From the NCBI RefSeq assembly GCF_001929375.1, contig NZ_MSGO01000028.1, positions 1-48,363 on the forward strand: a stretch of DNA of 48,363 nt. Direction: 5' to 3'. Shown piece after piece: positions 26,146 through 34,684 of this stretch. Source of the DNA: Actinomyces oris. Its GTDB lineage: Bacteria; Actinomycetota; Actinomycetes; Actinomycetales; Actinomycetaceae. Positions within the stretch are counted from its first letter, which is position 1; each line of letters opens with the position of its first letter. The position numbers and the translations under genes are program-made. The notes beneath the pieces were generated by a model that worked only from the letters and a program-made list of their open reading frames with translations, did not search any database and was not told the origin of the DNA.

Positions 26146-27015
26146 CTAGGACACGAGCAGGGGCTTGGGGGTGTCGGTTGTCTCAGCCCCGGTTCCGCCC
26201 TCAGCATCACGCGGGGCACCGGGGACCGGCCCGTCGACGACAGCGGCCATCTCCACCGTCGCATCGGCCATGTCGACAGACATGCCAGCAGCCATGCCGC
26301 CCGTCATCGCGCCAGCAGGAGCCTGCGCGCTCACGTGCGCGGGATCTCCTCCCACAGCCCCAGCAGCGTCGGCGGCACCAGCGGCGCCGGTGGGTTCGTC
26401 GGCGGCCCGGGCGGGCTGGGGCGCCTCGGGCAGGGCGATCACGGTCGCCCCGCCGCCCTCGCCGTCGGCATTGGTCTCGCCCTCGGTCTTCGGCCCGCTC
26501 TCGGCCTGGGCCTCGGGTGCGCTCTCAGCCTCCGGCCCGCCGGCGGGCCGCCTGTCGGCAGCGGCGTCCTGGGCCGCAAGAAGGCCGAGGACCTCGCGCA
26601 GGGCCTTATCGACGCCGTCGAGGATGAAGTCCAGGGTGCCGGCCAGCTGGGCGTCGTCGAGCCCGGCCCCGATGTTGGTGAGGACCTCGGCGCACAGGCC
26701 CAGGCCGGTGTCGTCGACCTCGGTGTAGAAGGCGGGGATGAGCCGGCCGCTGGAGACCTCCTGGGCCACGGCACGCACCCGCGAGAGCTCCGCGGAGCCC
26801 GGCAGGGCGGCGGTGAGCTGGTGGTGGGCGTGCACGGCGAGGATCCGGCGGTCGACCACCATGAGCACGTAGTCGAACCCGGCCGCCGAGAAGCGCACCA
26901 CCCCCTCGGACAGGTCGATGTCGTAGCGGTGGCCGCGCACGGCCAGCCGGGCGGCGAGCCGCCTGAGGGTCACGGTCGGGGTCACCGACCCCTCCGGCTG
27001 ATTCCACCAGGCCAT
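26146..27015 (-). CDS. YbjN domain protein with long acidic C-terminal tail
   Basis: Residues about 15-145 form a YbjN-type domain (a fold like type III secretion chaperones): GHRYDIDLSEGVVRFSAAG, then VLMVVDRRILAVHAHHQLT, and the helical end ALCAEVLTNIGAGLDDAQLAGTLDF in parts. The last ~140 residues are Ala/Gly/Glu/Pro-rich and probably disordered. YbjN proteins are thought to act as chaperones or stress modulators, and their targets are not known. The ATG overlaps the stop of the YbjN gene upstream (27013-27017), so the two are co-translated. The 228-base stretch from 25918 to the end of this gene holds no other gene. Confidence 0.8.
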   Translation of the reverse strand: MAWWNQPEGSVTPTVTLRRLAARLAVRGHRYDIDLSEGVVRFSAAGFDYVLMVVDRRILAVHAHHQLTAALPGSAELSRVRAVAQEVSSGRLIPAFYTEVDDTGLGLCAEVLTNIGAGLDDAQLAGTLDFILDGVDKALREVLGLLAAQDAAADRRPAGGPEAESAPEAQAESGPKTEGETNADGEGGGATVIALPEAPQPARAADEPTGAAGAADAAGAVGGDPAHVSAQAPAGAMTGGMAAGMSVDMADATVEMAAVVDGPVPGAPRDAEGGTGAETTDTPKPLLVS

Positions 27016-27455
27016 CAGTCCTCCTCCCAGGCGACGAGCTCAGGGAAGCGCTCTTCCACGGTGGAGAAGAAGGCGAGGGTCATGCCCAGGCCCATGTCCA
27101 TGAAGGCGTCGAGCTGGGCCTCGCTCATGCCCGCACCGACGTAGGCCACCATCTGGGTGCTCAGCAGGAGGCGGCCGGGGTCGTGGGCGGGGGTGACGGC
27201 CAGGTCCGGGCCATAGGTGGAGCGGTGCTGGGCGTCGATGAAGGCGCGCATCTCATCAAGGCGCTCGGCCGCCGGGCGCCCGCGCCACATGCCGGCCACG
27301 ACGAGGGCGGCCTCCTCGTCGTGCAGGTAGACGCCGATGTCGCAGCCCGGGAAGCCCATGAAAACGGCGCCGTCCTCCTCGGGGCCGGCGGTGATGCCGT
27401 GCCGGGACAGCCAGGTCTCGACCCTCTCCAGGGTCAGAGCCGGTTGCGCGCTCAT
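27015..27455 (-). CDS. YbjN domain protein, single-domain
   Basis: The 146-aa protein is a compact YbjN domain: LERVETWLSRHGITAG, GCDIGVYLHDEEAALVVAGMW, and the C-terminal helices AYVGAGMSEAQLDAFMDMGLG then VEERFPELVAWEED. The start is chosen by GGAAGGAGG about eleven bases upstream of ATG 27455; a longer frame to 27833 has no homology. Its stop overlaps the next YbjN start. With the partner it may form a heterodimer, a guess based on coupling and shared fold. Confidence 0.82.
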   Translation of the reverse strand: MSAQPALTLERVETWLSRHGITAGPEEDGAVFMGFPGCDIGVYLHDEEAALVVAGMWRGRPAAERLDEMRAFIDAQHRSTYGPDLAVTPAHDPGRLLLSTQMVAYVGAGMSEAQLDAFMDMGLGMTLAFFSTVEERFPELVAWEED

Positions 27456-27579
27456 GGGGTCTCTCGCCTCCTTCCCGGTGCGGGGCGTAATGCGGATTCG
27501 GTGCGGATGGCGCCGCCTGGGGTGTGCGGCGCGCAGCTGGTGATCCGGCCTGGGGCCGGTGGTGGCACAGGGCGGGCCG

Positions 27580-28065
27580 TCAGAACTCGATGTCGGAGGC
27601 GATGTCCGCGACCGTGTCGACCTGGCCGGCGCCGACCTGGCCGGCGCCGACCTGTGTGCTGCGCACGCTACCCGTAGATGCCCCCCGACCCCTAGTCGAG
27701 CCCGGGACGCCGACGGCGTCGAGCCAGTTCCCCGCGGCCGGTCCTGCCGGTCCGGCGGAGCCCCCGGAGGCGGGGGCGCCGGGACCGTCCGGGAGCCGCC
27801 CCAGCGCCTGGTCCAGGGATCGACCCAGGACACCGGAGGCCGATTCGGCCAGGGTCAGGCAGCGCGAGTCCATCTGCTCGGAGGCCGTGTATCCACGGCG
27901 GCCGGCGACCGGACCGCGTCGCTCTTTGCCGGAGCGCGCGGTGGGCTCGGTGCGGGAGCGCTGGGCAGCACCTGAGGAGGCGGCCCCCGCTCTCCCGTCC
28001 GCCCTGGTACCGGATGACCGGGAGAAGGAGGCGCTGTCTTGTGACTTCTTGCGGAAGCCGACCAT
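27580..28065 (-). CDS. Hypothetical disordered protein, 161 aa
   Basis: The start MVGFRKKSQ is supported by GAAAGGA seven bases before ATG 28065. The product is rich in Ser, Gly, Ala and Arg, with a basic N-terminal third and one short helix-prone stretch (SRCLTLAESASGVLGRSLDQALG). Near the C terminus QVGAG is repeated in tandem, encoded by a 15-bp direct repeat. There is no membrane segment. It lies between the zinc-ribbon gene and the YbjN pair on the same strand, so a shared function is likely but unknown. Confidence 0.6.
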   Translation of the reverse strand: MVGFRKKSQDSASFSRSSGTRADGRAGAASSGAAQRSRTEPTARSGKERRGPVAGRRGYTASEQMDSRCLTLAESASGVLGRSLDQALGRLPDGPGAPASGGSAGPAGPAAGNWLDAVGVPGSTRGRGASTGSVRSTQVGAGQVGAGQVDTVADIASDIEF

Positions 28066-28226
28066 GGTGGTCCTTTCGGGAAGGGTGCCGAACGGCGTCG
28101 GGCCGCCCGGGGGACGAAGAGCTGACAAGCCGACGGGACGGCACAGGAGTCGCGCGGTGCGCCGTCGGGCTCGAGCCGTCTGCGCGCCGCCCGCGAGCCG
28201 GGCCGGGCGGACGGCGGGTGGGAACG

Positions 28227-29282
28227 CTAGCGGGGCACCTCGCAGGAGAGCTGGTCGGCGGCGTGGGCCTGCTGGCTCCACAGCTCCTCGGTGAAGGTGT
28301 TGTCCAGGATGGAGCGGGCCAGAGGCTCGTCGGGGCGCATGATGTCGCGCACCGTCTGCAGGATGAGCTGGCGGCGGTCCTCAAGGCCCTCCTGACCCAG
28401 GATCTGGGCCGAGCGGCCCAGCCCGCCCATGAAGTTGACGTACTCCATGGCGTGGTACTGGGGGGAGACCTCGTCGGGGCGCAGCTGGTGGGTGCGGGTC
28501 TCCAGCGCCTTGCGCACGTCGCGGCGCAGGGCCTCCTGGCCGCCCTCGGAGCGCACGTAGAAGGGCAGCAGGCGGTTCATCATGAGGTGGTGGGCGATGG
28601 CGTAGTCGACGTAGTAGAAGAAGGCCAGACCCACCCCCTCCTCGGCGGACTGCTCCGACTCCGACTTCTGCCACTCGGCGTAGCAGGTGGTCTTGGCGAC
28701 CTCCTTGGCCCAGGTGGGTGCGGCCGCCATGGCCTCGGTGGGCTGGAAGGCCACGCGCGACTTGCAGCGCGGGCAGGTGATGAACACCGGCATGTGGTAG
28801 AGCTCGGGCAGCGGCACCGGGTCGCCGCACTTGTCGCAGGTGAAGGAGAACTGGGCCTGGCGCCAGTCGGTCATGGCCCGGTTCCACTCCTCGCGGGCCT
28901 GCTCGGCGCGGCCGGGGGCGAAGACCTCCTCGATGATGTCGCGCAGGCGCGCCTCGAAGCCGCCCACGAGGTTGGCCGCGTCCTGGAGGCGGGCGGAGAG
29001 CTGACGGTCCTCCTCGATGGACAGGTCGGCGTCGATGTCCAGGAAGGGGGCGAAGTGCTTGGCGAAGACCCGCTGGGCCTTGGTGTGCAGGAACATGATC
29101 TGGGCCTCGACCTCCGAGCGGAAGGCTGAGACGGAGGCCGGGTCGGTGATCTGCATCTCCATCGCGGTGCGGGCCGAACTGACGCCGAACTCCCGGGCGC
29201 GAGCCTCCAACCGGTCCAGGTAGGTGCTCAGGCGCTGAGTGAGTGCCTGAAGCCGCCGGTAGTAGCGGACGTAGGCGGACAT
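28227..29282 (-). CDS. Zinc-ribbon protein, 351 aa, function unknown
   Basis: The N-terminal ~160 residues are helical with coiled-coil tendency (YYRRLQALTQRLSTYLDRLE). A zinc ribbon follows: FTCDKCGDPVPLPELYHMP then VFITCPRCKSRVAF (CxxC...CxxC, about residues 157-185). The C-terminal half is helical (EGVGLAFFYYVDYAIAHHLM). The start MSAYVRYY at 29282 has AAGGAG six bases upstream; the longer frame has none. It appears to be the first gene of the minus-strand cluster that continues into the disordered protein and the two YbjN genes. Confidence 0.78.
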   Translation of the reverse strand: MSAYVRYYRRLQALTQRLSTYLDRLEARAREFGVSSARTAMEMQITDPASVSAFRSEVEAQIMFLHTKAQRVFAKHFAPFLDIDADLSIEEDRQLSARLQDAANLVGGFEARLRDIIEEVFAPGRAEQAREEWNRAMTDWRQAQFSFTCDKCGDPVPLPELYHMPVFITCPRCKSRVAFQPTEAMAAAPTWAKEVAKTTCYAEWQKSESEQSAEEGVGLAFFYYVDYAIAHHLMMNRLLPFYVRSEGGQEALRRDVRKALETRTHQLRPDEVSPQYHAMEYVNFMGGLGRSAQILGQEGLEDRRQLILQTVRDIMRPDEPLARSILDNTFTEELWSQQAHAADQLSCEVPR

Positions 29283-29804
29283 GTCAGGCTCCTTGCGGTG
29301 GAGGATCGGGATTATCACTGAGGAAGGCGCCGATTGCCGAGGCGGTGGACACGCGACCCGGTGCCGGCGACAACGCCGACGCACGAGCCCGGCGCAGATG
29401 ACACCCACGGCTGCCAGCACTGTGGATGCTACTCAACTAGAGACTTCAACTGCGACCTGTTCGTGATCTTTTGACCTCGCGAGGCTCAGTATCCGGGCAG
29501 GACTCCCCCTTGCCATTCCTCCGACGATGTGGCTTCTCGTCCGCCCACAACGGCGGCGCCATGCAGGAGAAAAGTCCTGACGGAGTCCGTGTCGGAGCGA
29601 CCCGAGAAGCGCCGATAAGTGATAAGGATCACGGCGTCGCTATGGGTGCGATCCGCCCGGCCGGGGCATGCGGCGAGACCTTTCCGTGATCGACAGGTGG
29701 CCCAACGCCCCTCTGACCGTGCGGTCGTAGGTTAAGCCGCGCCGTCGTAGCCTTAACCCTCGATCGCACGACCTACCCTACGAACGCGACGACGGGTCCG
29801 GCGG
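29283..29804. other. Intergenic region, 520 bp, with a family C repeat
   Basis: No credible gene is found. A 72-codon plus-strand frame (29471-29689) lacks a ribosome site and homology. The right part is the family C copy at 29719-29797. I find no convincing promoter hexamers for the minus-strand cluster. Confidence 0.5.
29719..29797 (+). repeat. Family C repeat, copy C1
   Basis: GTGCGGTCGTAGGTTAAGCC, then GTCGTAGCCTTAACCCTCGAT and a complementary end ACCTACCCTACGAACGCG. It contains several internal inverted pairs (GTCGTAGG / CCTACG). It lies eight bases after the stop of the DUF4011 gene, and copy C2 lies just before that gene's start, in the same orientation. Confidence 0.75.
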
Positions 29805-32800
29805 CTACACGCGCACGCCCTCCACGTCCTTGAGGGCCTTGGTGAGAGCCTCCGCCACCCCACGCGCTCCGAGACTGCGGTTTTTCGCACTCAGACGCTT
29901 GAGTGCCCACCTGAACAGGTCTTCCTGGGAAGCCCACTCCGGGTTCTTCGCACGCGCCTGGGCCATGAGCCCCACCAGCTCGCGGGGATGGATGTCCTGG
30001 ATGGACCCCACATGGTCCAAGGCGTTGCGACGGTAGGTCGGAGCCGCAAGCGCATCGTCCCGGCAGGCCCACACGAAGCCGTCCTCGTCGAAGTAGGCGA
30101 AGGCCTCCCCCAGGGCCGCCCGGATCGACTCCTCGCGTGATTTGACGGTTCGCGACAGCCCGAAGGCGCGGGAGATCCTGACGTAGAGCCGATGCTTGGA
30201 GATCGGGGCCTCGACCTGGCAGATAGCAGTGGCGACCTCGACGAGCACCTTCCTGGCCTCAGGGTCAGTACTGGCTCGGTCGAGGATCTCCAGGGGGCGC
30301 ACACCCGCCGGGGTCCAAGCCGCGTACTCCTCGCCCGGGGCACGCGAGCCGGAAACAGGAACCGGCGCCTCGCCGCCCACGTCGGTGGCGCCCCGGGCAT
30401 CAGCCTTCACGTCGTCGTCGGTCAGCGGCGCAGCATCCTCAGCACGGGCAGTCCGCCCCGATTCGAGCACGGTGGTCGACGGCGTCGGCTGCGCCCAGTG
30501 GCCGCCGGCTGCCGTGACGAGACGGGCGACGACGGCCATCGGGTCTGCCACCCATTCAGGCATCCAGACCCGCTCGACCCGCTGCCAGCCCATGGTGCGC
30601 AGGACATCGACCGGCAGCAGGTCGCGGTCGACGACGCCCTTCCGGTCGTTCCACTGCGGCCCGTCGAGCATGACGGCCACGGTGGGGAGGTCTGGCCGGT
30701 CGGCACGTGCCAGCACGAGGTCGATCTCGAAGGTGGAGTGGCCGACGCCGGTGTGGACCACGAGCCCGGCAGCGTCCAGCGCCTCGGCGATCTCGCGCCG
30801 GTGCCAGTTGAGTGGACTCTGCGAGGCCGGCAGGGCCCGTGGGGCCCGTCCCTCGGCGGCCTGGTGGAGGTAGGCGCGCAGGTCCTTGACTCCTCGGTGA
30901 GCCGTGCGCTCGGCGTGCAGGTCCTGGGGGTCGAAGCTGGTGAAGATGATGACCTGCCTGCGGGCCCGAGTGATGGCCACGTTGAGGCGACGCTCGCCGC
31001 CGGCATGATTGAGCACCCCGAAGTTCAGCGGCAGATCGCCGTGCGCGTTGGCGGCGAAGGTCGCTGAGAACAGGATCGTGTCGCGCTCCTCGCCCTGGAC
31101 GTTCTCCAGGTTTCTGACGAACAGGCCGTCGCGGGCGTCGAGGGCCTCAATGACCCGCGGCGATGCGGCCTCACGCAGCCTGTTCTCGATGAGGTCTCGC
31201 TGACGATCGTTGAAGGTGATGACGCCCAGCGAGGGCAGGCGCTCGGGGGATGCCTCGACGTGCCGGAGCACCTCCTCCACGACGCGTTGAGCCTCGTGCG
31301 GATTGGTGTTCGGAGAAGCACTGGGGTGCCGAGCACTGTCCTCGGGCCGGAAGTAGCGGCCGCGAACCCGCCGCAGCGAGATGCCGTGCCCACCGGGGCC
31401 GTCATCAGACCCGGTTGCCATGGTCAGCGGGCTCGGGAAGGTGCGCAGCTTGCCGTCGTAGTAGTGGCGGTTGGAGAAGGCGACGAGGGACTCGTCCCGG
31501 CTGCGGTAGTGCCAGGTGAGACGGCGCCGAAGCAGACCGCTGTCCAGGCAACGGGTGAGGATGGAGTCGGCCTCGGCCGTCTGCTCCCCTCGTGTCTCGC
31601 CGGCTGCGGGGGTGGGGGGCATCTGCTTGGGGTCACCGACCACGACCACACTGCGGCCGCGCCCCATGGCGCCCACGGCATCGGCCACCCGGATCTGGGA
31701 GGCCTCATCGAAGACGACAATGTCCACATAACGGCGGTCGGCCGGGAAGAACCGGGCCACCGAGTCGGGCGAGACGAGCAGGCAGGGAGTCAGGGCGGTG
31801 ATGAGGTCGCCGTAGGTGCGGATCAGCTCGCGCACGCTCATGGCGCTGCGACGGCGGTTGAGCTCGCTGCGCAGCGCCTCGGCGCGGGCGGCGGCGCCCT
31901 GAAGGACCTGGTCGCGGTGGGCCAGGACGACGTCGAGCAGTTCGGGGGTTAGGGCTGCCCGCAGCCCTTGGAGGATGCTGCGGTAGCGCTCGATGAGCCG
32001 GTTGTGGGCGGCGGCGTCGAAGGCGTCCAGGCCGGTGGCGCGGGCCCGCTCCTCCAGAGCGGCCTGGGCAGCCGCAGAATCGGCAGAATCACCAGAGCCC
32101 CCGAGCTGGGCAAGCATCTCTCGGAGCCCGCTATAGGACGGGCCATCCGGCGCCGGCACGTACAGACCTCGGCGGTAGGTGTCGAGCTCGGCGCGGATCC
32201 CGGCCAGCTCGGAGCGCAGCACAGTCGGGTCAGAGCGCTCAGCCACTTCACCAGCACCGACGTCGGACCCGGCGCTGTCTCCGGATTCTCCCCGCCGCAG
32301 GGCCAGAGCGCGACGCAGTGCCCGACGAACCTCGGTCGGCTTCATACCGTTGTCGTGCAGGTTGAGCAGCAGGTCCCCGATGCCGGTCTCCTCGCGCAGG
32401 CGCCGAGCGACGACGTCGAGGGCTGACTTCTTCTCGGCGACGAACATGATGGACCGCCCCGTGGCCAGTGCCCGGAAGATGAGGTTGGCGACGGTCTGGG
32501 ACTTACCTGTTCCGGGCGGCCCCTCGACGACGAGGCTGCGCCCGGCGACGGCGTCGGCCACGATTCGGGCCTGAGCGGAGTCTGCGGCCAGGGGCAGGTC
32601 CTGGATCGCCTCGTCGATGTCGAGGTCCCTATCGGCCGGGCCGACCGGGTCCACGAAGTCGTGGTGCCCACCGGTCATGAGGTGGGCGACAAGCGGGTTG
32701 GCGGAGATCGTCGGCCAGTGGTCCTCGAGGTCCTTCCACATCCGGTAGGTGGAGAAGCGGAACAGTCCCAGGTGGACCGTGGGGGTGACGACGTCGTCCC

Positions 32801-33500
32801 AGCCGGCGCGTCGCAGACGGTCGCGCACGCCGTCGAGAGTGGCCCGAAGGTCGATGCCGTGCTCGTCGAGCCTCGGACTCCTCAGCTCGGTGAGCTCAAT
32901 ACCGGTGTCCCGCGCGAAACGATCGAGGAAGGAGTAGTTGGGTGTGGAGGCGCCGGTCTCGTCGAGGATAAGCCTGAAGTCGTCGCCGATCCGCTCGAGG
33001 TTGACAGGGATGAGGATGAGCGGGGAGTGCAGGCGGCTGCCGTCACTGTCCCAATGGAGGGTGCCGATGGCCAGGTAGAGGTTGTTGGCGCCGGTCTCCT
33101 CGATGGCGGTACGGGCGCTGGTGGCCAGGGCCTGGAGGCGCTGCACACGCTCCTTGGGTGCCAGCTCGACCTCGACGGTTCGTTCCTGCAGGAGTGATTC
33201 CGCTCGGATCTGCTCCTGCTGAAGGCCGTCGTCGGACAGCCCAGCGGGCCGGTATCGCCCCGCGGCGAGGGCGATGTATTCCTTGTCATTAACAAGGTCC
33301 TCGAACTCACCGATGAGCGCCGGCGGGACGCGCAGCTCCACGGCGTGGCGAGAGGTGCGATTGATGAGGGGGTTGCGCAGGGAGAGGTCGAGCAGGCTCT
33401 TCTGCCAGTTTTGGAACGGCGTGGGCGCCTTGGAAACGGGCAGATTGTCAGAGATCACGGAATTCATACGGTTCATGGGTGGTGTAGGGATGTGTGTCAT
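29805..33500 (-). CDS. DUF4011 superfamily 1 helicase with MTES_1575 nuclease and DUF3320 domains
   Basis: An N-terminal DUF4011 region (about residues 28-270, WQKSLLDLSLRNPLINRTSR) is followed by an SF1 ATPase: Walker A EGPPGTGKS at about 324-332, Walker B VFDEASQ at about 595, and GDPKQMPPT. A restriction-endonuclease-like MTES_1575 domain follows (about 900-990, ending WQRVERVWMPEW), then DUF3320 (about 1060-1140). This set is typical of large single-gene nuclease-helicases often found in defence islands. At 1231 aa it is shorter than most relatives. Alternative starts lie at M9 and M12; GGAGG is ~17 bases before the first ATG, so a start a few residues later is possible. Family C repeats bracket the gene. 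Confidence 0.88.
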   Translation of the reverse strand: MTHIPTPPMNRMNSVISDNLPVSKAPTPFQNWQKSLLDLSLRNPLINRTSRHAVELRVPPALIGEFEDLVNDKEYIALAAGRYRPAGLSDDGLQQEQIRAESLLQERTVEVELAPKERVQRLQALATSARTAIEETGANNLYLAIGTLHWDSDGSRLHSPLILIPVNLERIGDDFRLILDETGASTPNYSFLDRFARDTGIELTELRSPRLDEHGIDLRATLDGVRDRLRRAGWDDVVTPTVHLGLFRFSTYRMWKDLEDHWPTISANPLVAHLMTGGHHDFVDPVGPADRDLDIDEAIQDLPLAADSAQARIVADAVAGRSLVVEGPPGTGKSQTVANLIFRALATGRSIMFVAEKKSALDVVARRLREETGIGDLLLNLHDNGMKPTEVRRALRRALALRRGESGDSAGSDVGAGEVAERSDPTVLRSELAGIRAELDTYRRGLYVPAPDGPSYSGLREMLAQLGGSGDSADSAAAQAALEERARATGLDAFDAAAHNRLIERYRSILQGLRAALTPELLDVVLAHRDQVLQGAAARAEALRSELNRRRSAMSVRELIRTYGDLITALTPCLLVSPDSVARFFPADRRYVDIVVFDEASQIRVADAVGAMGRGRSVVVVGDPKQMPPTPAAGETRGEQTAEADSILTRCLDSGLLRRRLTWHYRSRDESLVAFSNRHYYDGKLRTFPSPLTMATGSDDGPGGHGISLRRVRGRYFRPEDSARHPSASPNTNPHEAQRVVEEVLRHVEASPERLPSLGVITFNDRQRDLIENRLREAASPRVIEALDARDGLFVRNLENVQGEERDTILFSATFAANAHGDLPLNFGVLNHAGGERRLNVAITRARRQVIIFTSFDPQDLHAERTAHRGVKDLRAYLHQAAEGRAPRALPASQSPLNWHRREIAEALDAAGLVVHTGVGHSTFEIDLVLARADRPDLPTVAVMLDGPQWNDRKGVVDRDLLPVDVLRTMGWQRVERVWMPEWVADPMAVVARLVTAAGGHWAQPTPSTTVLESGRTARAEDAAPLTDDDVKADARGATDVGGEAPVPVSGSRAPGEEYAAWTPAGVRPLEILDRASTDPEARKVLVEVATAICQVEAPISKHRLYVRISRAFGLSRTVKSREESIRAALGEAFAYFDEDGFVWACRDDALAAPTYRRNALDHVGSIQDIHPRELVGLMAQARAKNPEWASQEDLFRWALKRLSAKNRSLGARGVAEALTKALKDVEGVRV

Positions 33501-33520
33501 CTCGCTCGCTCGCTTTCCTC

Positions 33521-33600
33521 CGCGCGGTCGTAGGTTAAGCCGCGCGGTCGTAGCCTCAACCCTCGATCGCGCGACCTAAGGCACGACCGCGACGACGGGG
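33521..33600 (+). repeat. Family C repeat, copy C2
   Basis: CGCGCGGTCGTAGGTTAAGC, GCGCGGTCGTAGCCTCAACC, then CTCGATCGCGCGACCTAAGG and CACGACCGCG. It is nearly identical to C1 over long stretches, lies between the thiQ stop and the DUF4011 start, and has the same orientation. Confidence 0.75.
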
Positions 33601-33616
33601 CTTCCGCACCAGCGTT

Positions 33617-34684
33617 TTACAGGCGGGCGGTGCGGGCGGGGTCGAGGCTCAGGGCGACGCGCGCCCCGGGAGCATGGGGGCGCCGGGTCAGGGCGGTGGC
33701 CCGGGCCGACTCACGCTCAGCCGCGGCATCGGCCCCGACGCCGTCCGGCCCCGCCAGCCCGGCGAGCCGCTCGGGGTCGAGCTCGACCTCGGCCTCCCAC
33801 TGGCCGCGACGCAGCCGCGAGGCCAGCACGGTGGCAGGCAGTGTCTCCGGCGTCTCCGGTGTCTCCGTCTGCGCGGCCCCACCCCGCTCCCCCGCCACGG
33901 CCTCCACCACGCGCAGCGCGCCAGGCGCGAGGGCGAGGTCGCCGACGACGTCGAAGCCCAGGAACCGTGCCACCTTGCGGCTGGCGGGGTCGGCCCACAG
34001 GCGCTGAGGGGTGTCCAGGCGCAGGAGGCGGCCGGCCTCCATGACACCGACCCGGTCGGCCACGGTCATGGCCTCGTCCTGGTCATGGGTGACGTAGAGC
34101 GCCGTCGTGCCGCCCCGGCGCAGGATGGTGCGCACGTCGGTGGCCAGCTGCTCGCGCAGGGCCCGGTCCAGGGCGGACAGGGGCTCGTCGAGCAGCAGCA
34201 GCCTCGGTGCCGGCGCCAGCGCCCGGGCCAGGGCCACCCGCTGGGCCTGCCCACCGGACAGGGTCGTCACGCGCCGTCGCTCGAATCCGGGCAGGCCGAC
34301 GAGCTCGAGCATCTCGCGCACGCGCTCGCCCCGCTGGGCGCGCGGCAGGCCGGTGAGCCCGTAGGCGATGTTGCCGCCGACGTCGCGGTGCTCGAAGAGC
34401 TGGCCGTCCTGGAACATGAGGCCGAAGCCGCGCTTGTGGACGGGCACGCGCACCACGTTCCGCCCGTCCCAGGCGACCTCGCCGACGGCCACCTCCTCCA
34501 GGCCGGCCACCGCCCGCAGCAGGGAGGACTTGCCCGAGCCGGAGGCCCCCAGGAGGGCGACGACCTCCCCGGCGGCCACCTCCAGGTCGACGCCGTCGAC
34601 GGCGCGCAGGTCCCCGTAGGTCACGGCGAGCCCGCGCACGGACAGGCCCGTCGAAGCACTGGCGTCACTGGCAGTCGGGCTCAT
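33617..34684 (-). CDS. thiQ: Thiamine/TPP ABC transporter ATP-binding protein
   Basis: This is the ATPase of the thiamine importer. Walker A GASGSGKSS, signature LSGGQAQR, Walker B LLLLDEPLSALD, and H-loop VTHDQDEA are all intact. At 355 aa it is longer than E. coli ThiQ (232), because of a C-terminal extension of ~120 residues that may form a TOBE-like domain. The ATG overlaps the stop of thiP (34681-34684), and the riboswitch upstream of thiB supports the substrate. The longer frame to 35557 reads through thiP out of frame and is not credible. Confidence 0.92.
   Translation of the reverse strand: MSPTASDASASTGLSVRGLAVTYGDLRAVDGVDLEVAAGEVVALLGASGSGKSSLLRAVAGLEEVAVGEVAWDGRNVVRVPVHKRGFGLMFQDGQLFEHRDVGGNIAYGLTGLPRAQRGERVREMLELVGLPGFERRRVTTLSGGQAQRVALARALAPAPRLLLLDEPLSALDRALREQLATDVRTILRRGGTTALYVTHDQDEAMTVADRVGVMEAGRLLRLDTPQRLWADPASRKVARFLGFDVVGDLALAPGALRVVEAVAGERGGAAQTETPETPETLPATVLASRLRRGQWEAEVELDPERLAGLAGPDGVGADAAAERESARATALTRRPHAPGARVALSLDPARTARL

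Noticed and set aside
29471-29689. 72-codon plus-strand frame between the zinc-ribbon and DUF4011 genes
   Set aside because: No ribosome site, no homology and mixed composition.
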